From assembly GCF_031458325.1 (NCBI RefSeq), contig NZ_JAVDYG010000001.1, positions 3,224,001-3,288,000 of the forward strand: a stretch of 64,000 nucleotides of DNA, read 5' to 3'. Origin of the DNA: Nocardioides marmoribigeumensis. Lineage in GTDB: Bacteria; Actinomycetota; Actinomycetes; Propionibacteriales; Nocardioidaceae. Under the pieces are notes generated by a model that worked only from the letters and a program-made list of their open reading frames with translations, was not told the DNA's origin and did no database searches. How positions within the stretch are numbered: the first letter of the stretch is position 1; each line of letters opens with the position of its first letter. This document shows, one piece after another, positions 1 through 8,408 of this stretch. The translations under genes and the position numbers were made by a program.

Positions 1-393
1 CGGGAGCCTGCTCTTGCCCAGCGTCACGGTCCCGAGCCCGCGCCACTGCTTCATCACGCCGCCGTCGTGCCGGGCCGGCCGGGCGACGTACGCCACGCTG
101 CCGAAGTTGGTCGGCATCCCCTCGACGTCGACGTTGTCCTTCATGAAGGTCGGCAGCCCGGCGAACGCCTCGTCCCCGAGGCCGTCCCGGTCGAGCCGCG
201 CGGCCTCGCGCCGCGCCTCGTCGTACGCCGCGTGCTGGACCGGGCACAGCGCCGGCTGCACCTGCTCGGCGCGGGCGATCGCGGCGTCGACCGCCTCGAG
301 GACGCCGACCTCGCGGCTCCGGAGGAGGGCGCTGAGCCCGACCGCGTCGTGGTCGGCGAGGACGTCGTCGGTGAAAGCGTGCACGCGAGTCAT
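1..393 (-). CDS. Amidase-signature family hydrolase, N-terminal part
   Basis: The reverse strand reads open from an ATG at 393 to the window edge, giving the first 131 residues; the rest of the gene is outside. Residues 85-99 (KDNVDVEGMPTNFGS) match the amidase-signature block in which Lys85 would be the Lys of the Ser-cisSer-Lys triad; the glycine/serine-rich part carrying the serines is not in view. Family members hydrolyse amides of many kinds, so the substrate cannot be read from this fragment. It is divergent from the amine-catabolism operon starting at 504, and an amidase could feed that operon by releasing an amine or amino acid (inference). Family assignment is firm; specificity is unknown. 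Confidence 0.8.
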   Translation of the reverse strand, partial: MTRVHAFTDDVLADHDAVGLSALLRSREVGVLEAVDAAIARAEQVQPALCPVQHAAYDEARREAARLDRDGLGDEAFAGLPTFMKDNVDVEGMPTNFGSVAYVARPARHDGGVMKQWRGLGTVTLGKSRLP

Positions 394-418
394 GTCCGCA
401 TCCTTGCCGATCCGTCCG

Positions 419-467
419 ATTGGTGTGAGGTCGAACCATTGACGGGGGTGGCCGCCTTCGCCACACT
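419..467 (+). promoter_or_regulatory. Putative promoter/operator of the amine operon
   Basis: TTGACG (439-444) is separated by 17 nt from CACACT (462-467), a plausible -35/-10 pair reading toward the permease. TGGT (421-424) and ACCA (435-438) form a spaced inverted repeat just ahead of and touching the -35. FadR/GntR regulators often use TGGT/ACCA half-sites, though usually with a shorter spacer, so binding by the FadR-type protein encoded at 2077 is only a guess. Confidence 0.35.
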
Positions 468-503
468 CCGAAGCATCACAGCCCTCGTGGAAGGCGGTCC
501 CCG

Positions 504-2066
504 ATGAGCAGCGCAGACCTCGACGACGCCGACGCCAAACGCCTGGCAGAGCTCGGCTACACCCAGGAGCTCCACCGGGGCATGTCCGGGTTCTCCAACT
601 TCGCGGTGTCGTTCTCGATCATCTCGATCCTGGCCGGGTGCATCACGACCTACTACCTCGCGATGGACGCCGGCGGCCCGATCGTCATCTCGCTCGGCTG
701 GCCGCTGGTCGGCATCTTCGTCCTCCTGGTCGCCCTCTCGATGGCCGAGATCTGTTCGACCTACCCCACGGCGGGCGGCCTCTACTACTGGGCGGGCCAG
801 CTGGCCAGGCGCAACAAGCGCGTCTGGGCGTGGTACGTCGGGTGGTTCAACTTCCTCGGCGAGGTCGCGGTCACCGCGGCCATCGACTACGGCGCCGCGA
901 TCACGTGGATGGCGGCCCTCAACCTGATGTTCGGCATCTCGGTCACGCCGACCTCGACGTTCATCGCCTTCCTGGTCATCATCGCGCTGCACGGGCTGCT
1001 CAACACCTTCGGCGTCAACCTGGTCAACCTGCTGTCGATGGTCTCGGCCTGGTGGCACCTCGCGGGCGTGGGCCTGATCGTGGCGATCCTGTGGATCGTG
1101 CCCGACCAGCACCAGTCGCTGGCCTGGACCTTCACCGAGTTCAAGAACGACACCGGCTTCAGCAACCCGCTCTACGTCTTCATGATCGGCCTGCTGATGG
1201 CGCAGTACACCTACACCGGCTACGACGCCTCCGCCCACGTCGCCGAGGAGACCAAGAACGCCTCGGTCGAGGCGCCCAAGGGCATCGTGCGCAGCGTGTG
1301 GGTCTCGATCCTCGCCGGCTGGGTCCTGCTGGTCAGCGTGACCGCGGCCATCCAGAGCTACTCCGGCGCGCGCAACTCCGACACCGGCCTGCCGCCCGCC
1401 CAGATCTTCATCGACGCGGCCGGCAAGGACCTCGGCGTCTTCATGCTGCTCATCGCGGCCGTGGCGCAGTTCTTCTGCGGCATGGCGTCGGTGACGGCCA
1501 ATTCGCGCATGTCCTACGCCTTCTCGCGCGACAACGCCCTCCCGGGCTCGCGCCTGTGGTCGAAGGTCAATCCGCGCACCGGCACGCCCACGAACTCGAT
1601 CTGGTTCTGCGTGTTCTGGTCGGTGGTGCTGACGCTGCCCTCGCTGTGGTCGCTCACGGCCTACTTCGCGGTGACGTCGATCGCGGTCATCGGCCTCTAC
1701 ATCGCCTACGTCACGCCGGTGATGCTGCGCCGGCTCAAGCCCGACTTCCAGGACGGGCCGTTCAGCCTCGGTCGCTGGAGCGCCCCGGTCGGCTGGATCT
1801 CGGTGGTCTGGGTGATCTTCATCGTGATCCTGTTCATGCTGCCGCAGTACTCCCCGGGCACGCTCGGCGACAGCACGTTCAACTACGCGCCGGTGGCGGT
1901 CCTCACCGTGCTGCTGTTCGCGACCGTGACCTGGTTCGTCGGCGGCCGGCAGCACTTCATGCACGGCGCCAAGGGCGAGCACACGACCAAGGACCTCGAG
2001 GACATCTTCGACGAGGGGGAGGGGCAGGAGGAGGCCCGTCGGGAGATCCTGGCCGAGGACGACTAG
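504..2066 (+). CDS. APC-superfamily amino acid/amine permease
   Basis: This 520-residue protein has about twelve hydrophobic segments and the N-terminal signature FSNFAVSFSIISILAG typical of the amino acid-choline (ACT/GABA permease-like) branch of the APC superfamily. It would import an amine or amino acid across the cytoplasmic membrane by secondary transport. The charged C-terminal tail (Glu/Asp-rich, last ~40 residues) is cytoplasmic. The start is an ATG preceded by a GGAAGG-like ribosome site. It is the first gene of a seven-gene run with a FadR regulator, GS-like ligase, dehydrogenases and gamma-glutamyl hydrolase, so its substrate is probably the amine or amino alcohol that the GS-like enzyme glutamylates. 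The family is clear; the substrate is inferred from context only. Confidence 0.88.
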   Translation: MSSADLDDADAKRLAELGYTQELHRGMSGFSNFAVSFSIISILAGCITTYYLAMDAGGPIVISLGWPLVGIFVLLVALSMAEICSTYPTAGGLYYWAGQLARRNKRVWAWYVGWFNFLGEVAVTAAIDYGAAITWMAALNLMFGISVTPTSTFIAFLVIIALHGLLNTFGVNLVNLLSMVSAWWHLAGVGLIVAILWIVPDQHQSLAWTFTEFKNDTGFSNPLYVFMIGLLMAQYTYTGYDASAHVAEETKNASVEAPKGIVRSVWVSILAGWVLLVSVTAAIQSYSGARNSDTGLPPAQIFIDAAGKDLGVFMLLIAAVAQFFCGMASVTANSRMSYAFSRDNALPGSRLWSKVNPRTGTPTNSIWFCVFWSVVLTLPSLWSLTAYFAVTSIAVIGLYIAYVTPVMLRRLKPDFQDGPFSLGRWSAPVGWISVVWVIFIVILFMLPQYSPGTLGDSTFNYAPVAVLTVLLFATVTWFVGGRQHFMHGAKGEHTTKDLEDIFDEGEGQEEARREILAEDD

Positions 2067-2076
2067 GAGGGGTGCC

Positions 2077-2823
2077 ATGCCTGGCGTCGCCCGGCAGCCC
2101 GGGCTGGGGCACGCGGTGCTGCGGCCCGTGCGCACCCACCACGCGTTCGAGGGCTGCGTGGAGCAGCTCGCGACCGCCATCCGGCTCGGGGCCTATCCCT
2201 ACGGCTCGACGCTCCCCGCGGAGCGCGACCTGGCCGAGCGGATGTCGGTCTCGCGGGCGACCCTGCGCGAGGCCATCGCCGCGCTGCGCCAGGCCGGCAT
2301 GGTCGAGACCACGCGGGGCCGCGGCGGCGGCACGCGCGTGGTCTACCGCCCGCCCGTCCCCTCCGAGGAGGAGCGCGGGCGGCTCGCGGGACGTCGCGAG
2401 GAGCTGCTCGACTCGCTGGTGCTGCGACGGGTCGTGGAGCCGGGGGCCTGCTGGACCGCCGCCTCGCGCGACCTGCCGGCCGCGGACCGGATGATGCTCA
2501 CCTCGGCGCTGATCGAGGTCGAGCAGGCGCGCGAGCCGGGGCGGCACCGGCAGGCCGACTCCCGGCTGCACCTCGCGCTGGCCACGGCCTCCGGGTCACG
2601 GCTGCTCCTCGACGCCGTCACCGCCGCCCAGTCGATGCTGCACGACATGCTCCAGGCGATCCCCGTCCTGGAGGCCAACATCGCCCACTCCGACACCCAG
2701 CACCGCGCGATCGTCCAGGCGGTGCTGCAGCGCGACCCGCCCAAGGCGCGCCTGGTGATGGAGCGCCACTGCGACGACACCGCCGCGCTGCTGCGCGGGC
2801 TGCTCGACCTGACCGGACCCTGA
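2077..2823 (+). CDS. FadR/GntR-family transcriptional regulator (FCD domain)
   Basis: The 248-residue protein has an N-terminal winged helix-turn-helix (about residues 25-95; LPAERDLAERMSVSRATLRE is the recognition region) and a C-terminal all-helical FCD ligand-binding domain, with Asp/His positions spread as in metal- or carboxylate-binding FCD domains. It starts with an ATG 10 nt after the permease stop, behind a strong AGGAGG site, so it is co-transcribed with the permease. It most likely represses the operon until a pathway intermediate binds; autoregulation is expected for this family. A candidate operator lies near 421-438. The ligand is unknown. Confidence 0.85.
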   Translation: MPGVARQPGLGHAVLRPVRTHHAFEGCVEQLATAIRLGAYPYGSTLPAERDLAERMSVSRATLREAIAALRQAGMVETTRGRGGGTRVVYRPPVPSEEERGRLAGRREELLDSLVLRRVVEPGACWTAASRDLPAADRMMLTSALIEVEQAREPGRHRQADSRLHLALATASGSRLLLDAVTAAQSMLHDMLQAIPVLEANIAHSDTQHRAIVQAVLQRDPPKARLVMERHCDDTAALLRGLLDLTGP

Positions 2824-2838
2824 CCGAAAGGACCCCGC

Positions 2839-4248
2839 ATGGCCCCGTCGAACCCCGACGCCCCGCCGCTGCGCAACGACCGCCACCTCGGCGTCGACGA
2901 CCTCCGCCTGCGCATCGAGCGCGGCGAGATCGACACCGTCGTGGTGGCCTTCACCGACATGCAGGGGCGTCTGCAGGGCAAGCGCCTGCACGGGCGCTAC
3001 TTCCTCGACCACGTCCTCGGCCACGGCACCGAGGGCTGCAACTACCTGCTGGGGGTCGACGTCGACATGAACACCGTCGACGGCTACGCGATCACCTCGT
3101 GGGAGCGCGGCTACGGCGACATGGAGTTCCAGCTCGACCTGTCCACGATCCGCCTGCTGCCCCACCTCCCGGGCTCGGCGATGGTGCAGTGCGACCTCGC
3201 CTGGCCGGCCTCGAGCAGCGGCGGCGACCACCAGCCGGTCGTCCAGTCGCCGCGGACGATCCTCAAGCGGCAGGTCGACCGGGCGGACGAGCTGGGCTAC
3301 GTCGCGCTCGCCGGCACCGAGCTGGAGTTCGTGGCCTACCAGGACTCCTACGAGGCCGCCTCCGAGCTGAACTACCACGGGCTGACCCCGGTCAACCAGT
3401 ACAACGTCGACTACTCGATCCTCGGCACCACCCGCATCGAGGGCCTGCTGCGCGAGATCCGCAACGCCACCTACGCCGCGGGCATGAACGTCGAGGGCGC
3501 CAAGGGGGAGTGCAACCTCGGCCAGCACGAGATCGGGTTCCTGTACGACGACGTGGTCGTCACCGCCGACAACCACGCGGTCTACAAGACGATGGCCAAG
3601 GAGATCGCCGCCCAGCAGGGCAGGTCGATCACGTTCATGGCCAAGGTCAACGAGCGCGAGGGCAGCTCGTGCCACATCCACCTGTCGCTGCGCGGCAAGG
3701 ACGGGTCGATCGTCTTCTGGGACGACGACAGGGACGACCGCACCGAGCTCTACGACCAGTTCATCGCCGGCGTGCTGGCGACGATGGCGGACTTCACGCT
3801 GCTCTACGCCCCCAACATCAACTCCTACAAGCGGTTCGCCGACGGGTCCTTCGCCCCGACCGCGATCGCGTGGGGCGAGGACAACCGCACCTGCGCCGTC
3901 CGTCTGGTCGGCCGCGGGCCCGCCGCCCGCATGGAGAACCGGGTCCCCGGCGGCGACGTGAACCCCTACTTGGCCCTGGCCGCCATGCTGGCGGGAGGAC
4001 TGCACGGGATCGAGCGGGGGCTCGAGCTCGAGCCGCCCACGGAGGGCAACGCCTACACGTCGGGACGCCCGACCGTGCCTCGTACACTGCGCGAGGCGCG
4101 CGAGGTGTTCACCGCCTCCGAGGTGGCCCGCGCGACCCTGGGCGACGAGGTCGTCGACCACTACACCAACATGGCCGACGTCGAGCTCGCCGCCTACCAG
4201 GCAGCCGTCACGGACTGGGAGCTCCGTCGCGGCTTCGAACGCCTCTAG
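2839..4248 (+). CDS. Glutamine synthetase-like gamma-glutamyl-amine ligase (PuuA/GlnA4-type)
   Basis: At 469 residues this is a GS-fold enzyme: beta-grasp N-terminal domain, then the ATP-grasp-like catalytic barrel with GTELEFVAY, the loop ending in GSSCHIHLSL (ATP/metal site) and RLVGRGPAARMENRVPGGD (glutamate-binding and arginine loop). Sequence style is that of the GS-like enzymes that attach glutamate to amines (E. coli PuuA; Streptomyces GlnA3 for polyamines and GlnA4 for ethanolamine), not of GSI ammonia-assimilating enzymes. It would form gamma-glutamyl-amine from ATP, glutamate and the imported amine. It is followed after 10 nt by an aldehyde dehydrogenase. The absence of a PuuB-type oxidase and the presence of an SDR favour an amino alcohol substrate (inference). 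Confidence 0.82.
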   Translation: MAPSNPDAPPLRNDRHLGVDDLRLRIERGEIDTVVVAFTDMQGRLQGKRLHGRYFLDHVLGHGTEGCNYLLGVDVDMNTVDGYAITSWERGYGDMEFQLDLSTIRLLPHLPGSAMVQCDLAWPASSSGGDHQPVVQSPRTILKRQVDRADELGYVALAGTELEFVAYQDSYEAASELNYHGLTPVNQYNVDYSILGTTRIEGLLREIRNATYAAGMNVEGAKGECNLGQHEIGFLYDDVVVTADNHAVYKTMAKEIAAQQGRSITFMAKVNEREGSSCHIHLSLRGKDGSIVFWDDDRDDRTELYDQFIAGVLATMADFTLLYAPNINSYKRFADGSFAPTAIAWGEDNRTCAVRLVGRGPAARMENRVPGGDVNPYLALAAMLAGGLHGIERGLELEPPTEGNAYTSGRPTVPRTLREAREVFTASEVARATLGDEVVDHYTNMADVELAAYQAAVTDWELRRGFERL

Positions 4249-4258
4249 GAAGGAAGAG

Positions 4259-5623
4259 ATGACCCACACCGTCATCAACCCGGCCACCGGCGCGCCCGTC
4301 GCCGACGTGGCCTCCGCGAGCGTCGAGGAGACCGACGCCGCGATCGCGCGGGCCAAGGCGGCCTTCCCCGGCTGGCGCGACACCGCGCCGGGGGACAAGG
4401 CGCGGATCCTGCGCCGGTTCGCCGCGGTGATCGACGAGCACCTCGACGAGCTCGCCGACCTCGAGGTGCGCAACGCCGGCCACACGCTGGGCAACGCGCG
4501 CTGGGAGGCGGGCAACGTCCGCGACGTCGTCAACTACTACTCCGCCGCGCCGGAGCGGCTGTTCGGCCGCCAGATCCCGGTCGCCGGCGGGGTCGACGTC
4601 ACCTTCCACGAGCCGCTGGGCGTGGTCGGCGTGATCGTGCCGTGGAACTTCCCGATGCCGATCGCCGGCTGGGGCTTCGCCCCGGCGATCGCGGCCGGCA
4701 ACACGGTCGTGCTCAAGCCGGCCGAGCTGACCCCGCTGACCGCGATCCGGATCGGCGAGCTCGCGCTCGAGGCGGGCCTGCCCGAGGGCGTGCTCACCGT
4801 CGTGCCCGGCAAGGGCTCGGTGGTCGGCGAGCGCTTCGTCACCCACCCCGACGTCCGCAAGGTCTGCTTCACCGGGTCGACCGGGGTCGGCAAGCGCATC
4901 ATGGCCGGCTGCGCCGACCAGGTGAAGCGGGTGACCCTCGAGCTGGGCGGCAAGTCGGCCAACGTGGTGTTCGCCGACGCCGACGTCGCCGCCGCGGCGG
5001 CCGCCGCGCCGTACGCCGTCTTCGACAACGCGGGCCAGGACTGCTGCGCCCGCTCCCGCATCCTGGTCCAGCGCTCGGCGTACGACGAGTTCCTCACCCA
5101 CCTGCAGACCGCGGTGGAGGGGATGCGGGTGACCGACCCGAGCGACCCGGACAGCGAGATGGGCCCGTTGGTCTCGGCCCAGCAGCGCGAGACCGTGCAG
5201 GGCTACCTCGACGGGGTCGACGTGGCGTTCACCGGCTCCGCCCCGTCGGGCGGCGACTGGGACGGCGGCTTCTGGATGCCGCCGACGGTGGTGCTCAACG
5301 AGGACCCGGCCGCGCGGATCTGGCGCGAGGAGGTCTTCGGCCCGGTCGTCGCGGTGATGCCGTTCGACGACGAGGCCGACGCGGTGCGCCTGGCCAACGA
5401 CACGGAGTTCGGCCTGTCGGGCTCCATCTACACCTCCGACCTCGGGCGGGCGCTGCGGGTCTCGCGCGCCATCGAGGCCGGCAACCTCTCGGTCAACTCG
5501 CACTCCTCGGTGCGCTACTGGACGCCGTTCGGCGGCTTCAAGCAGAGCGGCCTCGGCCGCGAGCTCGGGCCGGACGCACCCCACGCGTTCACCGAGGAGA
5601 AGAACGTGTTCTTCGCACAGTAA
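4259..5623 (+). CDS. NAD(P)-dependent aldehyde dehydrogenase (PuuC-like)
   Basis: A 454-residue member of the ALDH superfamily, somewhat shorter than the usual 480-500. It has the Rossmann-type cofactor region with VPWNFPMPIA and FTGSTGVGKRI, the general-base Glu in ELGGKSANVVF, the nucleophilic Cys in NAGQDCC, and the EEVFGPVV and FGGFKQSGLGRE motifs. It would oxidise the gamma-glutamyl aldehyde intermediate to the acid. The ATG lies 10 nt after the GS-like gene behind GGAAGG. The gene ends in TAA, rare for this window, immediately before a short palindromic repeat. Confidence 0.88.
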   Translation: MTHTVINPATGAPVADVASASVEETDAAIARAKAAFPGWRDTAPGDKARILRRFAAVIDEHLDELADLEVRNAGHTLGNARWEAGNVRDVVNYYSAAPERLFGRQIPVAGGVDVTFHEPLGVVGVIVPWNFPMPIAGWGFAPAIAAGNTVVLKPAELTPLTAIRIGELALEAGLPEGVLTVVPGKGSVVGERFVTHPDVRKVCFTGSTGVGKRIMAGCADQVKRVTLELGGKSANVVFADADVAAAAAAAPYAVFDNAGQDCCARSRILVQRSAYDEFLTHLQTAVEGMRVTDPSDPDSEMGPLVSAQQRETVQGYLDGVDVAFTGSAPSGGDWDGGFWMPPTVVLNEDPAARIWREEVFGPVVAVMPFDDEADAVRLANDTEFGLSGSIYTSDLGRALRVSRAIEAGNLSVNSHSSVRYWTPFGGFKQSGLGRELGPDAPHAFTEEKNVFFAQ

Positions 5624-5625
5624 TT

Positions 5626-5648
5626 GTGGTCTCGACAAGCTCGACCAC
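5626..5648. repeat. Short palindromic intergenic repeat (TCGACAAGCTC core)
   Basis: GTGG-TC-TCGA-CAAGC-TCGA-CCAC forms an imperfect hairpin directly after the aldehyde dehydrogenase stop. The 11-nt core TCGACAAGCTC recurs, in opposite orientation, at 30499-30509 inside the acyl-CoA dehydrogenase gene. Short palindromes of this style are dispersed in many actinobacterial genomes. It could act as a processing or attenuation hairpin inside the operon. Confidence 0.6.
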
Positions 5649-5673
5649 CAGCACAGGGAAAGGGAGGCGCCCC

Positions 5674-6441
5674 ATGGGCGGCAGGCTCGACGGCAAGGTC
5701 GCGGTCGTGACCGGAGGATGCTCCGGGATCGGACTCGCCACGGTGAAGCGGTTCCTCGAGGAGGGAGCGCAGGTCGTCGTCGGCGACCTCGACGACGCCA
5801 AGGGCGAGGCCCTCGCCGCCGAGGCGGGCATCACCTACGTCCACACGGACGTGACGAGCAAGGACGACGTCGACGCGCTCTTCGGGACGGCGCACTCGAC
5901 CTACGGGCGGATCGACATCGCCTTCAACAACGCCGGCATCTCGCCGCCGCAGGACGACTCGATCCTCGACACCGACCTCGACGCGTGGCAGCTGGTGCAG
6001 GACGTCAACCTCAAGAGCGTCTACCTGTGCTGCAAGGCGGTGCTGCCCTACATGATCGAGCAGGGGAGCGGCTCGATCATCAACACGGCCTCGTTCGTGG
6101 CCGTCATGGGCGCGGCGACCTCGCAGATCTCCTACTCCGCGTCCAAGGGCGGCGTCCTGTCGATGACCCGCGAGCTCGGCGTGCAGTTCGCCCGCCAGGG
6201 CGTGCGGGTCAACGCGCTGTGCCCGGGGCCGGTCAACACGCCCCTGCTCAAGGAGCTGTTCGCCACCGACGAGGAGCGGGCCGCGCGCCGGCTCGTCCAC
6301 GTGCCGATGGGCCGCTTCGGCGAGCCGGAGGAGATGGCCAACGCCGTGCTGTTCCTGGCCAGTGACGAGTCGTCCTTCATGACCGCGTCGACGTTCCTCG
6401 TCGACGGCGGCATCTCGGGCGCCTACGTCACGCCGCTGTGA
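5674..6441 (+). CDS. Short-chain dehydrogenase/reductase
   Basis: A 255-residue classical SDR with the cofactor motif TGGCSGIG near the N-terminus, the NNAG structural motif, a catalytic Ser in INTASF and the YSASK catalytic pair, and the usual C-terminal LFLASDESSFMTASTFLVDGG block. The ATG at 5674 has AGGGAGG upstream. Placed between the ALDH and the gamma-glutamyl hydrolase, it is the only candidate in the operon for the alcohol-to-aldehyde step; in the putrescine (Puu) pathway that position is filled by the flavin oxidase PuuB. That supports gamma-glutamylation of an amino alcohol. An unrelated ketoreductase role cannot be excluded. Confidence 0.85.
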   Translation: MGGRLDGKVAVVTGGCSGIGLATVKRFLEEGAQVVVGDLDDAKGEALAAEAGITYVHTDVTSKDDVDALFGTAHSTYGRIDIAFNNAGISPPQDDSILDTDLDAWQLVQDVNLKSVYLCCKAVLPYMIEQGSGSIINTASFVAVMGAATSQISYSASKGGVLSMTRELGVQFARQGVRVNALCPGPVNTPLLKELFATDEERAARRLVHVPMGRFGEPEEMANAVLFLASDESSFMTASTFLVDGGISGAYVTPL

Positions 6442-7154
6442 CCCCGCTGATCGGCCTGACCGCCTACCGCGAGCAGGCCCGGTGGGGCGTCTGGGACACC
6501 CGTGCCGACCTCCTGCCCGAGGTCTACGCGCGGGCGGTCGAGGCCGTGGGCGGCGTGCCCGTGCTGCTCCCGCCGACCACGCACCCCTCGGTCGAGGAGG
6601 CGGCGCGCCTGGTCGTCTCGCGCCTCGACGGGCTGGTGATCTCGGGGGGCGCGGACGTCTCGCCGCACCAGTACGCCGCCGAGCCGCACCCGCGCACCCG
6701 CGGCTGGCGTGACGACCGCGACACCTGGGAGATCGCGCTGCTCGACGCGGCCGAGGAGCGTGTCCTGCCGGTCCTCGGTGTGTGCCGCGGCATGCAGGTG
6801 ATGGCCGTCCGCGCGGGCGGCACCCTGGAGCAGCACTTGCCCGACGAGGTGGGCCACGAGCAGCACGGCCCCTCGCCGGGGGAGTTCGGCGAGGTCGGGG
6901 TGCGCCTGGCCTCCGGCACCCGGCTCGCCTCGCTCGTCGGCGACCGCAGCGTCGAGGGTCTCGGGGTCCGCTGCCACCACCACCAGGCCGTCCGCGAGCA
7001 CCCCGGCTTCGCCCCGGTCGCCTGGGCCGAGGACGGCACCCTCGAGGCGATGGAGGCCCCGGGCGCCCGGTTCTGCGTGGCCGTCCAGTGGCACCCCGAG
7101 ATGCTGGCCGACGTCGGGCTGTTCGCCGGCCTGGTCGAGGCTGCCCGGCGCTAG
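6438..7154 (+). CDS. Gamma-glutamyl amide hydrolase, peptidase C26 family (PuuD-like)
   Basis: A 238-residue class I glutamine amidotransferase-fold hydrolase. It has the oxyanion glycine stretch VISGGADVSP, the nucleophile Cys116 in LGVCRGMQ, and the C-terminal QWHPEM histidine-glutamate pair. It would release glutamate from the oxidised gamma-glutamyl intermediate, the last step of the pathway. The GTG start overlaps the SDR stop by 4 nt (GTGA), indicating translational coupling. Its stop shares the CTAG tetranucleotide with the stop of the convergent phosphatase gene. Confidence 0.86.
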   Translation: MTPLIGLTAYREQARWGVWDTRADLLPEVYARAVEAVGGVPVLLPPTTHPSVEEAARLVVSRLDGLVISGGADVSPHQYAAEPHPRTRGWRDDRDTWEIALLDAAEERVLPVLGVCRGMQVMAVRAGGTLEQHLPDEVGHEQHGPSPGEFGEVGVRLASGTRLASLVGDRSVEGLGVRCHHHQAVREHPGFAPVAWAEDGTLEAMEAPGARFCVAVQWHPEMLADVGLFAGLVEAARR

Positions 7155-8269
7155 CCGGCCAGGCCGGCCGCGGACTCGACGAGCCGCCCGCCGAAGCGGG
7201 CCGGCCGACGCTCGCCGGTGTTCTCCAGCAGCACGACCGCGAGGTCGTCGGTGAGGAGCCGGCCCGGGACGTGCCGGCGCGCCTGGTCCAGCACCGCGTC
7301 GAGGGCGTCCTCCAACGGGTGCGAGGCGACGGTCGGGGCCAGGTCGATCGGGGCGAGGAACCGTCCGGAGTCGTCCCGGGCCTCGCTCAGGCCGTCGGTG
7401 TAGAGCAGGAGCCGGTCGCCGGGGCTCCACGCGAAGTCGACCGCGACCGCGGAGTCGCCCAGACCGAGGGGCAGCCCGGGCGGCAGGTCGAGCAGCCGCG
7501 CGGTCCCGTCGCGGCGGAGCAGCAGCGGCGGTGGGTGGCCGCAGGAGGCCAGGGTGAGCCGGCCAGGAGTGGTGACGTCGACGAGCAGCGCGGTCACGAA
7601 GCCCTCGTCGTCCAGGAACGCCTGGAGGTAGGCGTCCATGTCGTGGGCGAGGGCCCCGAGGTCGTCCTGGACGCCGCTGGACTGCCGGAACGCACGGATC
7701 ACGCGCGCGGCCTGCTCGACCGCGCCGATGCCCTTGCCGCGGGCGTCGCCGATGAGGAAGCGGACCTTGCCGCTGGTCAGCGAGCAGTCGTAGAGGTCTC
7801 CGCCCACCAGCGCGTCCCGGGAGGCCGAGCGGTAGCGCGCCTGCACCAGGACCTCGGCCGCCGAGTCCGGGAGCACGGGCAGGATGACCCGCTGTGCCGC
7901 CTCGGCGATGTGGGACACGCGCTCGAACTCCGCCTCCCGGCGGATCCGCACCGCGGCGATGAGCACCGCGGCGCCGCTGATCAGCACCACGCTGGAGAAC
8001 CGCACCCACTGCTGGGCGGTGTCCCAGACGTCGTTGTAGGCGCCGGACCACCCCGACCAGGCCACGGTGACCAGGGCGACCGCGGCCGTCACCCGCGTGG
8101 GCAGCACCGCGCAGACCGCGAGCGGCGCCAGGGTGACCAGGGGGTCGGGGACGAAGGTCGACCGGAACGTCAGGTTGACCACGGTCATCGCGACGAGCCA
8201 GAGGCCGGCGACCATCGCACCCACCCGGGCGCTCTGGTCGTGGTGCAACCAGCCTCGCTCCTGCCTCAC
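7151..8269 (-). CDS. Membrane-anchored SpoIIE-type PP2C serine/threonine phosphatase
   Basis: A 372-residue protein with three to four hydrophobic segments in the first ~115 residues, a short linker helix, and a C-terminal PPM/SpoIIE phosphatase domain: VGGDLYD and FLIGDARGKG carry metal-binding Asp residues, followed by ASCGHPPPLLL and LLLYTDGLSEARD. Such RsbU-like enzymes typically dephosphorylate anti-anti-sigma factors. No partner-switch genes are nearby. The GTG at 8269 is chosen because GGAGG sits 5 nt upstream; a GTG at 8281 is an alternative. The gene is convergent with the amine operon and shares its stop site. Confidence 0.82.
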   Translation of the reverse strand: MRQERGWLHHDQSARVGAMVAGLWLVAMTVVNLTFRSTFVPDPLVTLAPLAVCAVLPTRVTAAVALVTVAWSGWSGAYNDVWDTAQQWVRFSSVVLISGAAVLIAAVRIRREAEFERVSHIAEAAQRVILPVLPDSAAEVLVQARYRSASRDALVGGDLYDCSLTSGKVRFLIGDARGKGIGAVEQAARVIRAFRQSSGVQDDLGALAHDMDAYLQAFLDDEGFVTALLVDVTTPGRLTLASCGHPPPLLLRRDGTARLLDLPPGLPLGLGDSAVAVDFAWSPGDRLLLYTDGLSEARDDSGRFLAPIDLAPTVASHPLEDALDAVLDQARRHVPGRLLTDDLAVVLLENTGERRPARFGGRLVESAAGLAG

Positions 8270-8408
8270 AGCTGCCTCCACAACGCCCCCGCCACGTGTG
8301 CCCAGCCTACGGCGTGCGGAGCGCGAGGGCCCCCTCCCGGTCCCCGATGAGTTCTCGGGCAGTGCGTGGTCTGCAGGATGACCGTGCACCCGACGTCCGG
8401 AGGACCCG

